Positions 1-5,186 of a stretch of DNA of 9,475 bases are shown one piece after another. Where the stretch lies: assembly GCA_003551325.1 (NCBI GenBank), contig PUMK01000196.1:1-9475 (forward strand). The letters are read 5' to 3'. Source of the stretch: Candidatus Acetothermia bacterium. Its GTDB lineage: Bacteria > Bipolaricaulota > Bipolaricaulia > Bipolaricaulales > Bipolaricaulaceae. Position 1 is the stretch's first letter, and every line of letters begins with the position of its first letter. The notes beneath the pieces are model-generated. The model saw nothing but the letters and a program-made list of their open reading frames with translations. It did no database searches and was not told where the DNA came from. The position numbers and the translations under genes were made by a program.

Positions 1-146
1 TCGTTGGCCTTGGTGATAGGTCGCGTTAGAGCGTACCAAGCATTGTCCGTCCTCCGTCTGCTTTTCGTAGACGATCGTCTACTTCTTGTCGGCAAGGAGG
101 GGCGCCAAGGCACCGGCCCGTAGACCCGCATCCGCCTACGCTTCTT
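1..146. other. Left edge, no assignable gene; 16-bp palindrome inside
   Basis: No gene can be assigned here. The first forward frame is open from the edge to a TAG at 121-123, about 40 codons, so it could be the tail of a gene outside the window. That length is easily reached by chance in GC-rich DNA and I recognise no motif. Positions 67-82 form a perfect 16-bp palindrome, GTAGACGATCGTCTAC. It lies just beyond the stop of the minus-strand toxin, so it could be a transcript-end hairpin or a protein-binding site, but no T-tract follows it on either strand. Confidence 0.3.
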
Positions 147-446
147 CTATGGGGAGCGGCGGCCCCGCGATCGCGGGCGCTGAGACCATCGGTACACTTC
201 GCGGCGATGTCCTAGCTTGACGACGGTGAGGGACATTTCTGCATCCTGAACGGCGTACACGATCCGGTAGTCGCCGCAGCGAATGCGGTACTTGTCCTTT
301 CCCGAGAGTTTGCGAGAACCGCCGGGTCGAGGATCTTCAGCGAGGGCGCGAATCGTCTGTACCATGCGCTGCCGGGCTTTCTTGGAGCTGATGGCATCCA
401 GCTCTTTCAACGCGGACGGCTTGATGTAGACGTCATAATCTGCCAC
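147..446 (-). CDS. RelE/ParE-superfamily toxin (type II TA)
   Basis: Predicted toxin of a type II toxin-antitoxin pair. Relatives of the RelE branch cut mRNA in the ribosomal A site; ParE branches poison gyrase. The 99-residue protein has the compact RelE layout: an N-terminal Y-x-V-x-I-K-P-S-A-L-K-E-L strand-helix, then a basic core P-x-G-x-x-K-L-x-G (about residues 40-49), Y-R-I-R-x-G-D-Y-R-I-V-Y (53-64) and the C-terminal G-H-R-R-E-V-Y-R (79-86). The many arginines of the core and the GHRREVYR end point to RelE rather than ParE, but this is family inference. The last 13 residues are an extra basic tail beyond the usual family end. The ATG at 446 lies inside the antitoxin gene, giving a 14-bp overlap and likely translational coupling. 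Confidence 0.85.
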   Translation of the reverse strand: MADYDVYIKPSALKELDAISSKKARQRMVQTIRALAEDPRPGGSRKLSGKDKYRIRCGDYRIVYAVQDAEMSLTVVKLGHRREVYRWSQRPRSRGRRSP

Positions 447-666
447 GCTGGTGCAGCTCCTTGACTACCTCCTCGAAGGGCAGGTTCGGCTCGGACGCCC
501 GTTCGTCGAACGCCGCTAGATCCTCTGCGTCCTCGGCAAGCGCAAGCCTGATGGCTTCGTTCACGAGGTCGGACATGGTTCGTTCGGTCTCGGCGGCCTT
601 GAGCCGCAACGCCCGGTGGAGATCAGGATCCAGGTACAGCGTGGCCCGTCTTTGCTTCGTGCTCAT
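433..666 (-). CDS. Ribbon-helix-helix antitoxin of the RelE-type pair
   Basis: Predicted antitoxin and autorepressor for the adjacent toxin. The 77-residue protein starts with a typical RHH domain: a basic strand R-A-T-L-Y-L-D-P-D-L (residues 7-16), then two helices with the T-M-S-D-L-V-N-E-A-I pattern (30-39). An acidic C-terminal segment (about 44-70) is suited to wrapping the toxin. It is the upstream gene and overlaps the toxin by 14 bp, the normal antitoxin-first order. No Shine-Dalgarno sequence precedes the ATG: the bases directly before it are GTGGCAAC. A -10-like hexamer ends only 6 nt upstream, so the message is probably leaderless or nearly so. Confidence 0.85.
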   Translation of the reverse strand: MSTKQRRATLYLDPDLHRALRLKAAETERTMSDLVNEAIRLALAEDAEDLAAFDERASEPNLPFEEVVKELHQRGRL

Positions 667-672
667 GTTGCC

Positions 673-709
673 ACTTTAAGTCTATAGCGTTGTGACGTCA
701 AGACGTCCA
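673..709 (-). promoter_or_regulatory. Promoter and operator of the RelE/RHH pair
   Basis: Two overlapping minus-strand promoter readings fit. One is TTGACG (701-696), 17 bp, TAAAGT (678-673). The other is TGGACG (709-704), 17 bp, TATAGA (686-681). Both -35 boxes overlap the symmetric block GACGTCAAGACGTC at 694-707, in which each GACGTC is itself palindromic. Such a block is a natural operator for an RHH antitoxin-toxin complex, so autorepression is the likely control. With the first reading, transcription would start at or next to the ATG at 666. Confidence 0.55.
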
Positions 710-1010
710 GATGGCGGCCGCAGTTGCTGGGGCGCCCCAGTGATCACGATCTGGTGGGGGCGCCTCCATTCAGCCTGGATTTCCCAGATGGAAGGCGGCT
801 GAGAGGTCCAATTACACATGGATACCGAGGGAAGGTATAGGGGAATCGCGGCACTGAGGGGGCGGCTGAGAGCACCCCTTGTGGTGTCGACATGACTCGG
901 GATGATCGGCTCAGCGTGTCACACGGGGCGAAGAAGTGCTACACTCGCTCTCTCAGGGGAAATAGGGAGGCTTTAGGGCATGAAGACGGGGCCAAATGGG
1001 AATGTCTGTT
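710..1010. other. Intergenic region between divergent TA pair and M28 gene
   Basis: I find no gene here; the open frame beginning near 892 is a shadow of the peptidase gene. Visible structure is a perfect 14-bp palindrome CTGGGGCGCCCCAG at 727-740, whose right half can also pair with the CTGG and GGCGCC of 751-764, and a 12-bp direct repeat GGCGGCTGAGAG at 794-805 and 861-872. A weak forward promoter can be read as GTGTCA (916-921), 18 bp, TACACT (940-945), about 80 bp before the peptidase start. It matches consensus at 4 of 6 bases in each box and is uncertain. Confidence 0.35.
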
Positions 1011-1018
1011 AAAGGAGG
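1011..1018 (+). promoter_or_regulatory. Shine-Dalgarno site fixing the M28 start
   Basis: AAAGGAGG lies 7 nt before the ATG at 1026. This selects 1026 over the in-frame ATG at 996, which has no comparable site. Confidence 0.8.
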
Positions 1019-1025
1019 AGCAAGG

Positions 1026-1922
1026 ATGGAAGCGGACACACTGGGCCGGGTTTCGGAGGACCGGATTCGCGAGCACATCCGTGCGCTTGAGGGAGTCCGG
1101 CATCCTGTTGCGGCACCGGAGGCGTTGGAACGGGCGGCCGATTACATATACGATTCGTTCCAGTCTCTCAGCTATAGTGTTGAACCGCATTTCTTCAGGT
1201 TTGCCGGCGGGGAATATCGAAACATCATCGCGACGCGCGCCGGCAGAGGCAAACCTGAAGAACGCCTGCTGGTCATCGCCCACTACGACACCGTGGAGGA
1301 CAGTCCCGGCGCAGATGACAACGCCAGTGGAGTGGGCGTCCTGCTGGAGGCGGCAAGGGTGCTGGAGCCGCTTGAGTTAGCACGGACCGTACAGTTCACA
1401 GCCGTAAGTTTGGAGGAGGGGCAGTTCGAGGGTCCGCCCGATGAGATCGGCCTCTGGGGAAGTCGGGCTCTGGCAGCCGCAGCCGAGGAGCAGAACTGGC
1501 AGCTAGCGGGGGTGGTCGTACTGGAGGCGGTCGCCTATGCCGGGACCGACAGTGTGCAGACTGCACCGGCCGGGCTGCCGATAGCATTGCCGGAGCGTGG
1601 CGATTTCATAGGCGTGATCGGCAATGAGACGTCCGGCGATCTGGTCGACATGTTTGTGCAGGCAGTTGGGCGACATGGTGTCGCTCTTCCGCTGGTGCCT
1701 CTTGTAGTGCCGGGCAATGGCGAGACTCTCAAGGACACACGGCGCTCGGACCACGCTTCCTTCTGGGATAGAGGCTACAAGGCCATCATGCTGACAGATA
1801 CGGCCAACTTCCGGAGCCCTCACTACCATCAACCGACTGATACGATCGAGACGCTGAACCTGCCGTTCGCGGCCCAGGTATGCCGCGCCGTCGCAGCGAT
1901 GGTTATGGACGTAGCTCAGTAA
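1026..1922 (+). CDS. M28-family zinc metallopeptidase (aminopeptidase-like)
   Basis: Predicted co-catalytic two-zinc exopeptidase that removes N-terminal amino acids from peptides. Numbering from the ATG at 1026, the 298-residue protein shows the M28 ligand order: H-Y-D-T (His86, Asp88), G-A-D-D-N-A-S-G (bridging Asp about 97), the catalytic/ligand pair Glu130-Glu131 in S-L-E-E-G, Glu167 in V-L-E-A-V-A-Y at the site usually held by Asp or Glu, and His243 in S-D-H-A-S-F. A typical H-Y-H-Q-P-T-D-T segment (266-273) follows near the end. There is no signal peptide or membrane segment, so it is probably cytoplasmic. Length fits a minimal catalytic domain without accessory domains. It stands alone with its own strong ribosome site, and no neighbour suggests its substrate. 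Confidence 0.9.
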   Translation: MEADTLGRVSEDRIREHIRALEGVRHPVAAPEALERAADYIYDSFQSLSYSVEPHFFRFAGGEYRNIIATRAGRGKPEERLLVIAHYDTVEDSPGADDNASGVGVLLEAARVLEPLELARTVQFTAVSLEEGQFEGPPDEIGLWGSRALAAAAEEQNWQLAGVVVLEAVAYAGTDSVQTAPAGLPIALPERGDFIGVIGNETSGDLVDMFVQAVGRHGVALPLVPLVVPGNGETLKDTRRSDHASFWDRGYKAIMLTDTANFRSPHYHQPTDTIETLNLPFAAQVCRAVAAMVMDVAQ

Positions 1923-1959
1923 CGGGCGCAGAAAGAAATGCCGGATCGTTGCCTTTGAT

Positions 1960-1976
1960 GGCGGGTGGGACCCGCC
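1960..1976. repeat. GC-rich hairpin after the M28 gene
   Basis: GGCGGGT, loop GGG, ACCCGCC: a perfect 7-bp stem 38 bp past the peptidase stop. No T-run follows on either strand, so it is not a standard intrinsic terminator. It stands just before an AAGGAGG ribosome site, which it could affect if transcribed. Confidence 0.5.
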
Positions 1977-1978
1977 CC

Positions 1979-1985
1979 AAGGAGG
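1979..1985 (+). promoter_or_regulatory. Consensus Shine-Dalgarno with two possible start codons
   Basis: AAGGAGG is a full match to the anti-SD core. An ATG follows at 1995 (spacing 9) but that frame ends after 5 codons (MDDCR). A second ATG at 1999 (spacing 13) opens a 40-codon frame. The site is either a relic, a leader-peptide start, or the start of the small ORF listed next. Confidence 0.5.
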
Positions 1986-1998
1986 ACGAACCGAATGG

Positions 1999-2121
1999 AT
2001 GATTGCCGCTGAAGTATGCTCGTTGGGAGTGCGCACTATGGCAGACACGAGCTCGAGCCCTTGGGACAACGAGGCCGGTCAGCCTGCAGGCCGCGAAGTT
2101 GCTGTAAACGGTGGCCGGTAG
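1999..2121 (+). CDS. Possible 40-residue ORF, unknown
   Basis: ATG at 1999 to TAG at 2119-2121. The consensus Shine-Dalgarno upstream is the main support, though the 13-nt spacing is long. The predicted peptide is hydrophilic, with Ser, Asp and Gly rich segments, and has no membrane helix, signal or motif that I recognise. An internal ATG at 2038 would give a 27-residue version. It ends 37 bp before the next gene, so it could be a leader peptide or the scrambled start of a lost gene. I do not assign a function. Confidence 0.25.
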   Translation: MIAAEVCSLGVRTMADTSSSPWDNEAGQPAGREVAVNGGR

Positions 2122-2158
2122 GCGGCAATGCACTCGGCAACCAGGATGTGAGCGCGTG

Positions 2159-2692
2159 ATGGTCGTCTACCATGCCTCTCGGCATCGCGGCCTGCGGCGG
2201 CTTGTCCCCAGGCCCAGCACGCACGGCCAGCCCTGGGTCTACGCGTGCAAGGACAGGGTGATGGCTGCGTTGTTCCTGAGCGGGGCCGGGGGCGACCTGA
2301 CCTGCGCCGTGGGCCGTGAGGAAGAGACCGGACTTCCGTACGTCTGTGAGCGGTTCTCAGGTGCGTTCGAGCACCGCTATGCAGGAGCGCAAGGCTCCAT
2401 CTACGAGCTTCGGGCCGAACCGTTCCTGGAAGGCAAGACCAGCTGGGAAGAGGAGGTCGTCTCGCCTACAGCGGTATCTCCACTTGACGAAATCGAGATC
2501 GATGATGCGGCGACGTACATTCGCGGGCTTCAGGACGAAGGACGCATGCCTATCTACCTCTACCCTTCACGTCCGCGCGGGATCCCCGACGATGACGAGG
2601 ACCTGGTGATGCAGGGTATCGTTGAACGGATCAGGCAAGGGCTTGCCGCAGGCCGCTACCCGGGCGGCCTCCCGCGGCAGGATGGGCAATGA
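2159..2692 (+). CDS. Uncharacterised 177-residue protein, VYHAS...HGxPWVYA family
   Basis: I recognise the pattern as a conserved hypothetical family but know no function. The start region reads M-V-V-Y-H-A-S-x-x-x-G-L-x-x-L-x-P, followed by S-T-H-G-Q-P-W-V-Y-A-x-x-D-x-x-x-A-x-x-F. The middle has V-C-E-R-F-S-G-A-F-E-H-R, the later part T-S-W-E-E-E-V-V, and the C-terminus G-I-P-D-D-D-E-D-L-V-M. An early Tyr-His, a mid-sequence aromatic V-Y-A strand and a later Glu resemble the layout of ADP-ribosyltransferase-like folds; this is only inference. No signal or membrane segment is present. The ATG at 2159 matches the expected N-terminus, and GTG at 2156 is equally possible with AGGA 9 nt upstream; the GTG at 2111 has no ribosome site. 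A C-terminal fragment of a second copy lies at 5187-5244. Confidence 0.75.
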   Translation: MVVYHASRHRGLRRLVPRPSTHGQPWVYACKDRVMAALFLSGAGGDLTCAVGREEETGLPYVCERFSGAFEHRYAGAQGSIYELRAEPFLEGKTSWEEEVVSPTAVSPLDEIEIDDAATYIRGLQDEGRMPIYLYPSRPRGIPDDDEDLVMQGIVERIRQGLAAGRYPGGLPRQDGQ

Positions 2693-2829
2693 TCTCTTGC
2701 GCAGACCTTTCCCTTGGTGAGCAGCACATACCTGCCGCTCAGCTGTCGTCGGATTGCCTCCCTACGAGCTTGGCGTGAGGTAATCTCCTCTCCATCCCCG
2801 CAGGTGTTGGCCCGAGCCGGCTGTTCGAC
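2693..2829. other. Gap between convergent genes
   Basis: A short stretch between the forward hypothetical gene and the reverse AbiEii remnant. I see no gene and no terminator with a T-tract in it. Confidence 0.4.
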
Positions 2830-3142
2830 CTACTTCCGGTGTTTCTGCACATGGTGCGCTTTCCAATGCAGCATAGGCTGTTGGACGATCCGCTGAGCTA
2901 GCGTCTCGTCCTGGGTCAACAGGAGAGGTTGGACCTCTCCCTGTTCCAGCAGTCGCTCCAAGAATGACTTCTCGCCTTCGCTGAACGGGAGCAGCAGGGT
3001 GAGCGCCTCCCGGCATCCGGTTACCAGGCGCGGCAGCCACGTCTGGAATAAGGTGTAGTAGTTGTACCGCCTTCTCGAGCAGGTCCGGGCGGAACCCGGT
3101 GCTCTCTGCCAAGCCAAACAGCCGCTCCTTGGACAGCCTCAC
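2830..3142 (-). pseudogene. AbiEii-type toxin remnant with nucleotidyltransferase core deleted
   Basis: The intact family member is a roughly 300-residue nucleotidyltransferase toxin of type IV abortive-infection modules. Only its ends remain here. A GTG at 3142 begins V-R-L-S-K-E-R-L-F-G and runs through D-L-L-E-K-A-V-Q-L-L-H near 3056. The sequence then jumps, in another frame, to the family's C-terminal part: T-W-L-P-R-L-V, R-E-A-L-T-L-L-L-P-F, F-L-E-R-L-L-E-Q-G-E, and L-H-W-K-A-H-H-V-Q-K-H to the stop at 2830. The junction falls at about 3040-3056. The L-K-G-G-T-A-L-N stretch, the G-S and D-x-D catalytic residues and all the middle are missing, roughly 200 residues by family length. The GTG overlaps the TGA of the AbiEi remnant (GTGA), the coupling of an ancestral operon. 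It cannot encode an active toxin. Confidence 0.75.
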
Positions 3143-3944
3143 GGTACCTCTCCCCACCGGCGCTCCAGGACCTGCAAGGGGACCACCAGATTCCAATCTG
3201 CAATGAGCTGACCTGGCTCTCTCGTGGAGCGGTCCAGATAGTGTGGGCTGCGAGGGCGATGGGCGCGAAGCGGGCGGAGGTGCCTTTTTTCGACCATCAG
3301 GCTCTCCCGGTGTTGGTCCAAGAAGAACCCCACCTTGGCGATGGTGGTCGCATTCCCCAGGAGAAGCGCGTACTCGACGACAAGGTCCAGATCGAAGTAC
3401 TCGACCGACTCCAGCGACCGCCAGACCTCCTCCCATCCGCCCCCACGATCCGGACGGTCGAGCACGTCTACGAGGGTCCGCTCTAGGCCTGCAACACGAA
3501 CGAGCAAAGCGCCGCGTGCGTGTTCTTGAACTGCGAACTCCTCCTTCCTCTTTCTAAGAAGGCTCTTGGGGAATCGGACAGGACGGAATTCTTGCCCTCG
3601 AAACGTGTGTCCGCGGCTGGAGCGCCTTGAGAGATAGAGGAAACGACTGCTCGCTGAGTGTGCTCTACCATGGAATTGAAGGGCGTGTGGTAAGCCAGTA
3701 CAGCATCGTCGGCCATCTTGGCCGCGATGAGGTATGGGTCGATGTGGTATGCTCCGGGATCGAACCCTCGGGGAACCACGGCGTAGAGGCCGCGGCGGAT
3801 CCGTATGAGTCGGCCTCGCCTCGTGTAGTACCGCAACAGCGAGTCCACTGTCTTCGTCGCGCCTGGTCTGTGTGTGTCTAGGTAACTGGCGAACTCCGCT
3901 GTTGTGAAGACTGGATGCCTCTCCAGAAATCCCTGCACGTCCAT
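3139..3944 (-). pseudogene. AbiEi-type antitoxin/repressor, one-base frameshift
   Basis: Ancestrally the antitoxin and transcriptional repressor of the AbiE module. From the ATG at 3944 (GAGGTGG about 4 nt upstream) the first frame gives the winged-helix start M-D-V-Q-G-F-L-E-R-H-P-V-F-T-T-A-E-F and continues through R-R-G-L-Y-A-V-V-P (about residues 50-57), A-Y-H-T-P-F and T-R-F-E-G near 3594. That frame then loses similarity. The family sequence resumes one frame over as E-F-R-P-V-R-F-P, then L-E-R-T-L-V-D-V-L-D-R-P, G-G-W-E-E-V-W-R-S-L-E-S-V and A-D-W-N-L-V-V-P to the TGA at 3139-3141. Adding one base at about 3592-3595 restores a single reading frame of about 267 residues. No slippery heptamer is present, so programmed frameshifting is unlikely. 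The first frame alone would make a 153-residue protein keeping the DNA-binding half. Confidence 0.8.
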
Positions 3945-3983
3945 CGGCCCACCTCGTTGACGGAGGATAGCATAACCCGCAAA

Positions 3984-4013
3984 AATGTTGCGGCTTACGC
4001 CGCACATTGTCAA
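3984..4013 (-). promoter_or_regulatory. Operator-like inverted repeat and -35 box upstream of AbiEi
   Basis: AATGTTGCGGC (3984-3994), loop TTAC, GCCGCACATT (3999-4008): a 10-bp inverted repeat with one bulged base. On the minus strand TTGACA (4013-4008) abuts and overlaps its outer edge; a -10 at the right distance is poor (AACATT-like). It sits 40-64 bp before the AbiEi start. AbiEi proteins are known to bind inverted repeats in their own promoter, so this is probably the surviving operator. Confidence 0.5.
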
Positions 4014-4061
4014 CCGATGAGCAGGATCGCCGAGAGGACTGTGGTCAACGAACGACTACCT

Positions 4062-4086
4062 AAAGTGTGTCCTGTTCGGACACTTT
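4062..4086. repeat. Imperfect inverted repeat AAAGTGT..GTCC / GGACACTTT
   Basis: AAAGTGTGTCC (4062-4072), spacer TGTTC, GGACACTTT (4078-4086). The arms match except for two extra bases in the left arm. The inner core GTCC-TGTTC-GGAC is fully symmetric. It could be a binding site or a relic of a mobile-element end; no neighbouring transposase supports the latter. Confidence 0.5.
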
Positions 4087-4097
4087 GTACGGCGCCC

Positions 4098-4127
4098 CCG
4101 CTAGGATCAGACGGCTGATCCTAGCGG
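4098..4127. repeat. Perfect 13-bp stem hairpin, 4-nt loop
   Basis: CCGCTAGGATCAG (4098-4110), loop ACGG, CTGATCCTAGCGG (4115-4127). The pairing is perfect over 13 bp. No T-tract follows on either strand, so a simple terminator is not supported. It lies in a gene-free stretch between the AbiEi operator and the ORF at 4204. Confidence 0.7.
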
Positions 4128-4203
4128 TCGCATCGGGGACTCGTGTTTCAACTGTTGGCGAGGATTCACACGTTCAGCTCTGTGAATTCGATCGAAGGAG
4201 CAT

Positions 4204-4455
4204 ATGAATGGCAGATATCCGCTGATGGATGGGCGGGTGCTGAAGGCCTTCCCTGGTCACCCCAAAGCGGTTCCTGTCCGGAGACTAGACGAGCTGGCCG
4301 CGCCTGAGGGAGATGCGCGCGGCTTGACTAAACAGCCCGACTTGACAACGTGCTCAAGCCTTGCTGATCTCCAGGGACGACGGGGTGTCCCATGGCGTGC
4401 AGGTACACCAGGGCAAACACCGCCCATATGGTCTCGTGCTGTATCGTGGCGTTAG
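4204..4455 (+). other. Possible truncated ORF running into repeat A
   Basis: An ATG at 4204 follows GAAGGAG (4194-4200) with a short 3-nt spacing; a second ATG at 4208 has better spacing but that frame stops after four codons. The 83-codon frame begins M-N-G-R-Y-P-L-M-D-G-R-V-L-K-A-F-P and looks protein-like for about 34 residues. At 4305 it enters the duplicated segment, where the coding signal lies in a different frame. The simplest reading is the head of a gene cut off when the AbiEi-like fragment came to lie next to it. I recognise no family. Upstream, 4128-4193 contains ATTCAC/GTGAAT arms (4164-4169, 4182-4187) and a 10-bp palindrome TTCGATCGAA (4187-4196) overlapping the ribosome site; nothing else is evident. 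Confidence 0.3.
4305..4403 (+). repeat. Direct repeat, copy A (99 bp), left of MntA-HepT
   Basis: Ungapped match to 5342-5440 at a constant offset of 1037 bp. I count 84 identical positions of 99 by eye. The longest exact run is CCGACTTGACAACGTGCTCA, 20 bp, at 4337-4356. Similarity begins at TGAGGG and ends sharply after GTGCAGG. Confidence 0.85.
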
Positions 4456-4480
4456 ACTGCATATACTGAGGGAGAGGGAT
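4346..4480 (+). pseudogene. AbiEi-like antitoxin fragment, copy A (degraded)
   Basis: In the frame of copy B this stretch reads R-A-Q-A-L-L-I-S-R-D-D-G-V-S-H-G-V-Q, matching R-A-H-V-M-L-L-P-K-D-E-G-V-F-H-G-V-Q of copy B. After that the two part. A TGA lies in frame just upstream, and nothing resembling a start or a DNA-binding domain is attached. It is recognisable as protein-derived only through its better-preserved partner at 5383-5517. Confidence 0.4.
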
Positions 4481-4485
4481 GAGCG

Positions 4486-4788
4486 ATGGAGAGAATCCCG
4501 ATCGACCGCCGCCGTCTAGAGGAGTTCTGCCGGGAGCGCCATATCCGGCGTCTGGCTCTCTTTGGATCAGTGCTTCGCGACGATTTCCGGCGGGAGAGCG
4601 ATGTGGATGTGCTTGTGGAGTTCGAGCCTGGGCATGAACCCGGACTGCTCGAGATCGCACGGATGGAACGAGAGCTCTCCGATATCGTGGGTGGGCACAA
4701 GGTCGATCTGCGCACCCCCGAGGACCTCAGCCGCTACTTCCGAGACACAGTCCTAAGTGAGGCCGAAGTTCAGTATGCATCGGCATGA
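4486..4788 (+). CDS. mntA: MntA-type minimal nucleotidyltransferase antitoxin
   Basis: Predicted antitoxin of a MntA-HepT (MNT-HEPN) module. In the studied Shewanella system MntA inactivates HepT by transferring AMP units to a conserved tyrosine. The 100-residue protein is a minimal DNA polymerase-beta-type nucleotidyltransferase: G-S at residues 27-28 in [12 protein letters not shown], ten residues, then D-V-D (Asp39, Asp41) followed by V-L-V-E-F, the G-S-x10-D-x-D signature. A third acidic site is likely in K-V-D-L-R (about 71-75). The ATG at 4486 has GGAGAGGG (4471-4478) 7 nt upstream; the ATG at 4479 is in another frame. TATACT at 4462-4467 could be its -10 box. It overlaps the HEPN gene by 14 bp. 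Confidence 0.88.
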   Translation: MERIPIDRRRLEEFCRERHIRRLALFGSVLRDDFRRESDVDVLVEFEPGHEPGLLEIARMERELSDIVGGHKVDLRTPEDLSRYFRDTVLSEAEVQYASA

Positions 4789-5128
4789 TCGCATTCGACT
4801 TCAGCACATGCTTGATGCGGCCTGCGAGGCAGTCCAGTTTTCTCGGGGCAGGAGTCGCGTGGATCTTGAACAAGACCGGCTTCTGGCGTTCGGTTTGGTC
4901 AAGGCTATAGAGATCGTCGGCGAAGCCGCCCATCAGGTAGGCGAGGATACGCGCAAGGTGCTCACCGACATACCGTGGGACGACATCGTAGGTATGCGGC
5001 ATCGACTCGTGCACGCCTATTTCGATATCAACCTGGATATCCTCTGGGCCACCGTTGAACACGACCTCCCGCCTCTGATCGAGAAACTCAGAGCATCCCT
5101 AGAACGGGTCCAGAGCGAAGGGGCGTAG
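4775..5128 (+). CDS. hepT: HepT-type HEPN toxin (DUF86 family)
   Basis: Predicted HEPN-domain ribonuclease toxin paired with the upstream nucleotidyltransferase. The 117-residue protein from the ATG at 4775 is all-helical in pattern and carries the diagnostic R-x4-H-x-Y: Arg75, His80 and Tyr82 in [10 protein letters not shown]. Arg and His form the ribonuclease site, and the tyrosine is the residue AMP-modified by MntA in the characterised system. All three are intact. Supporting DUF86 features are [15 protein letters not shown] (38-52) and [11 protein letters not shown] 4775 has only a weak GAAG-like site and overlaps the mntA stop by 14 bp, fitting coupled translation; the in-frame GTG at 4757 would add six residues. 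Confidence 0.88.
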   Translation: MHRHDRIRLQHMLDAACEAVQFSRGRSRVDLEQDRLLAFGLVKAIEIVGEAAHQVGEDTRKVLTDIPWDDIVGMRHRLVHAYFDINLDILWATVEHDLPPLIEKLRASLERVQSEGA

Positions 5129-5186
5129 CCGCAGAAGGGACGACTGCGTCCGGCAGATGTGATGCCTCTGCGGGGACGGCCCTTGC

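Noticed and set aside
892..1380. Forward 162-codon frame over the start of the M28 gene
   Set aside because: It overlaps the peptidase gene in another frame, has no family pattern and no ribosome site; the M28 motifs show which frame is coding.
2762..3436. Reverse 224-codon frame as a single gene
   Set aside because: Only the part at about 3056-3142 carries family sequence (AbiEii N-terminus). The rest is out-of-frame reading of the AbiEi and AbiEii remnants.
3588..3598. Programmed frameshift in AbiEi
   Set aside because: No slippery heptamer, internal SD-like element or downstream stem is evident at the switch point, and the partner toxin gene is also destroyed.
4341..4373. TTGACA in the direct repeats as a promoter
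   Set aside because: Neither copy has a -10-like hexamer 16-18 bp downstream, and the stretch is better explained as decayed coding sequence.
4328..4660. Reverse-strand similarity between the repeats (S-T-L-S-S-R ending) as a transposase C-terminus
   Set aside because: The reverse frames share residues only because the DNA is duplicated. The forward frame gives a recognisable antitoxin-like pattern, and no transposase motif or terminal inverted repeat is visible.
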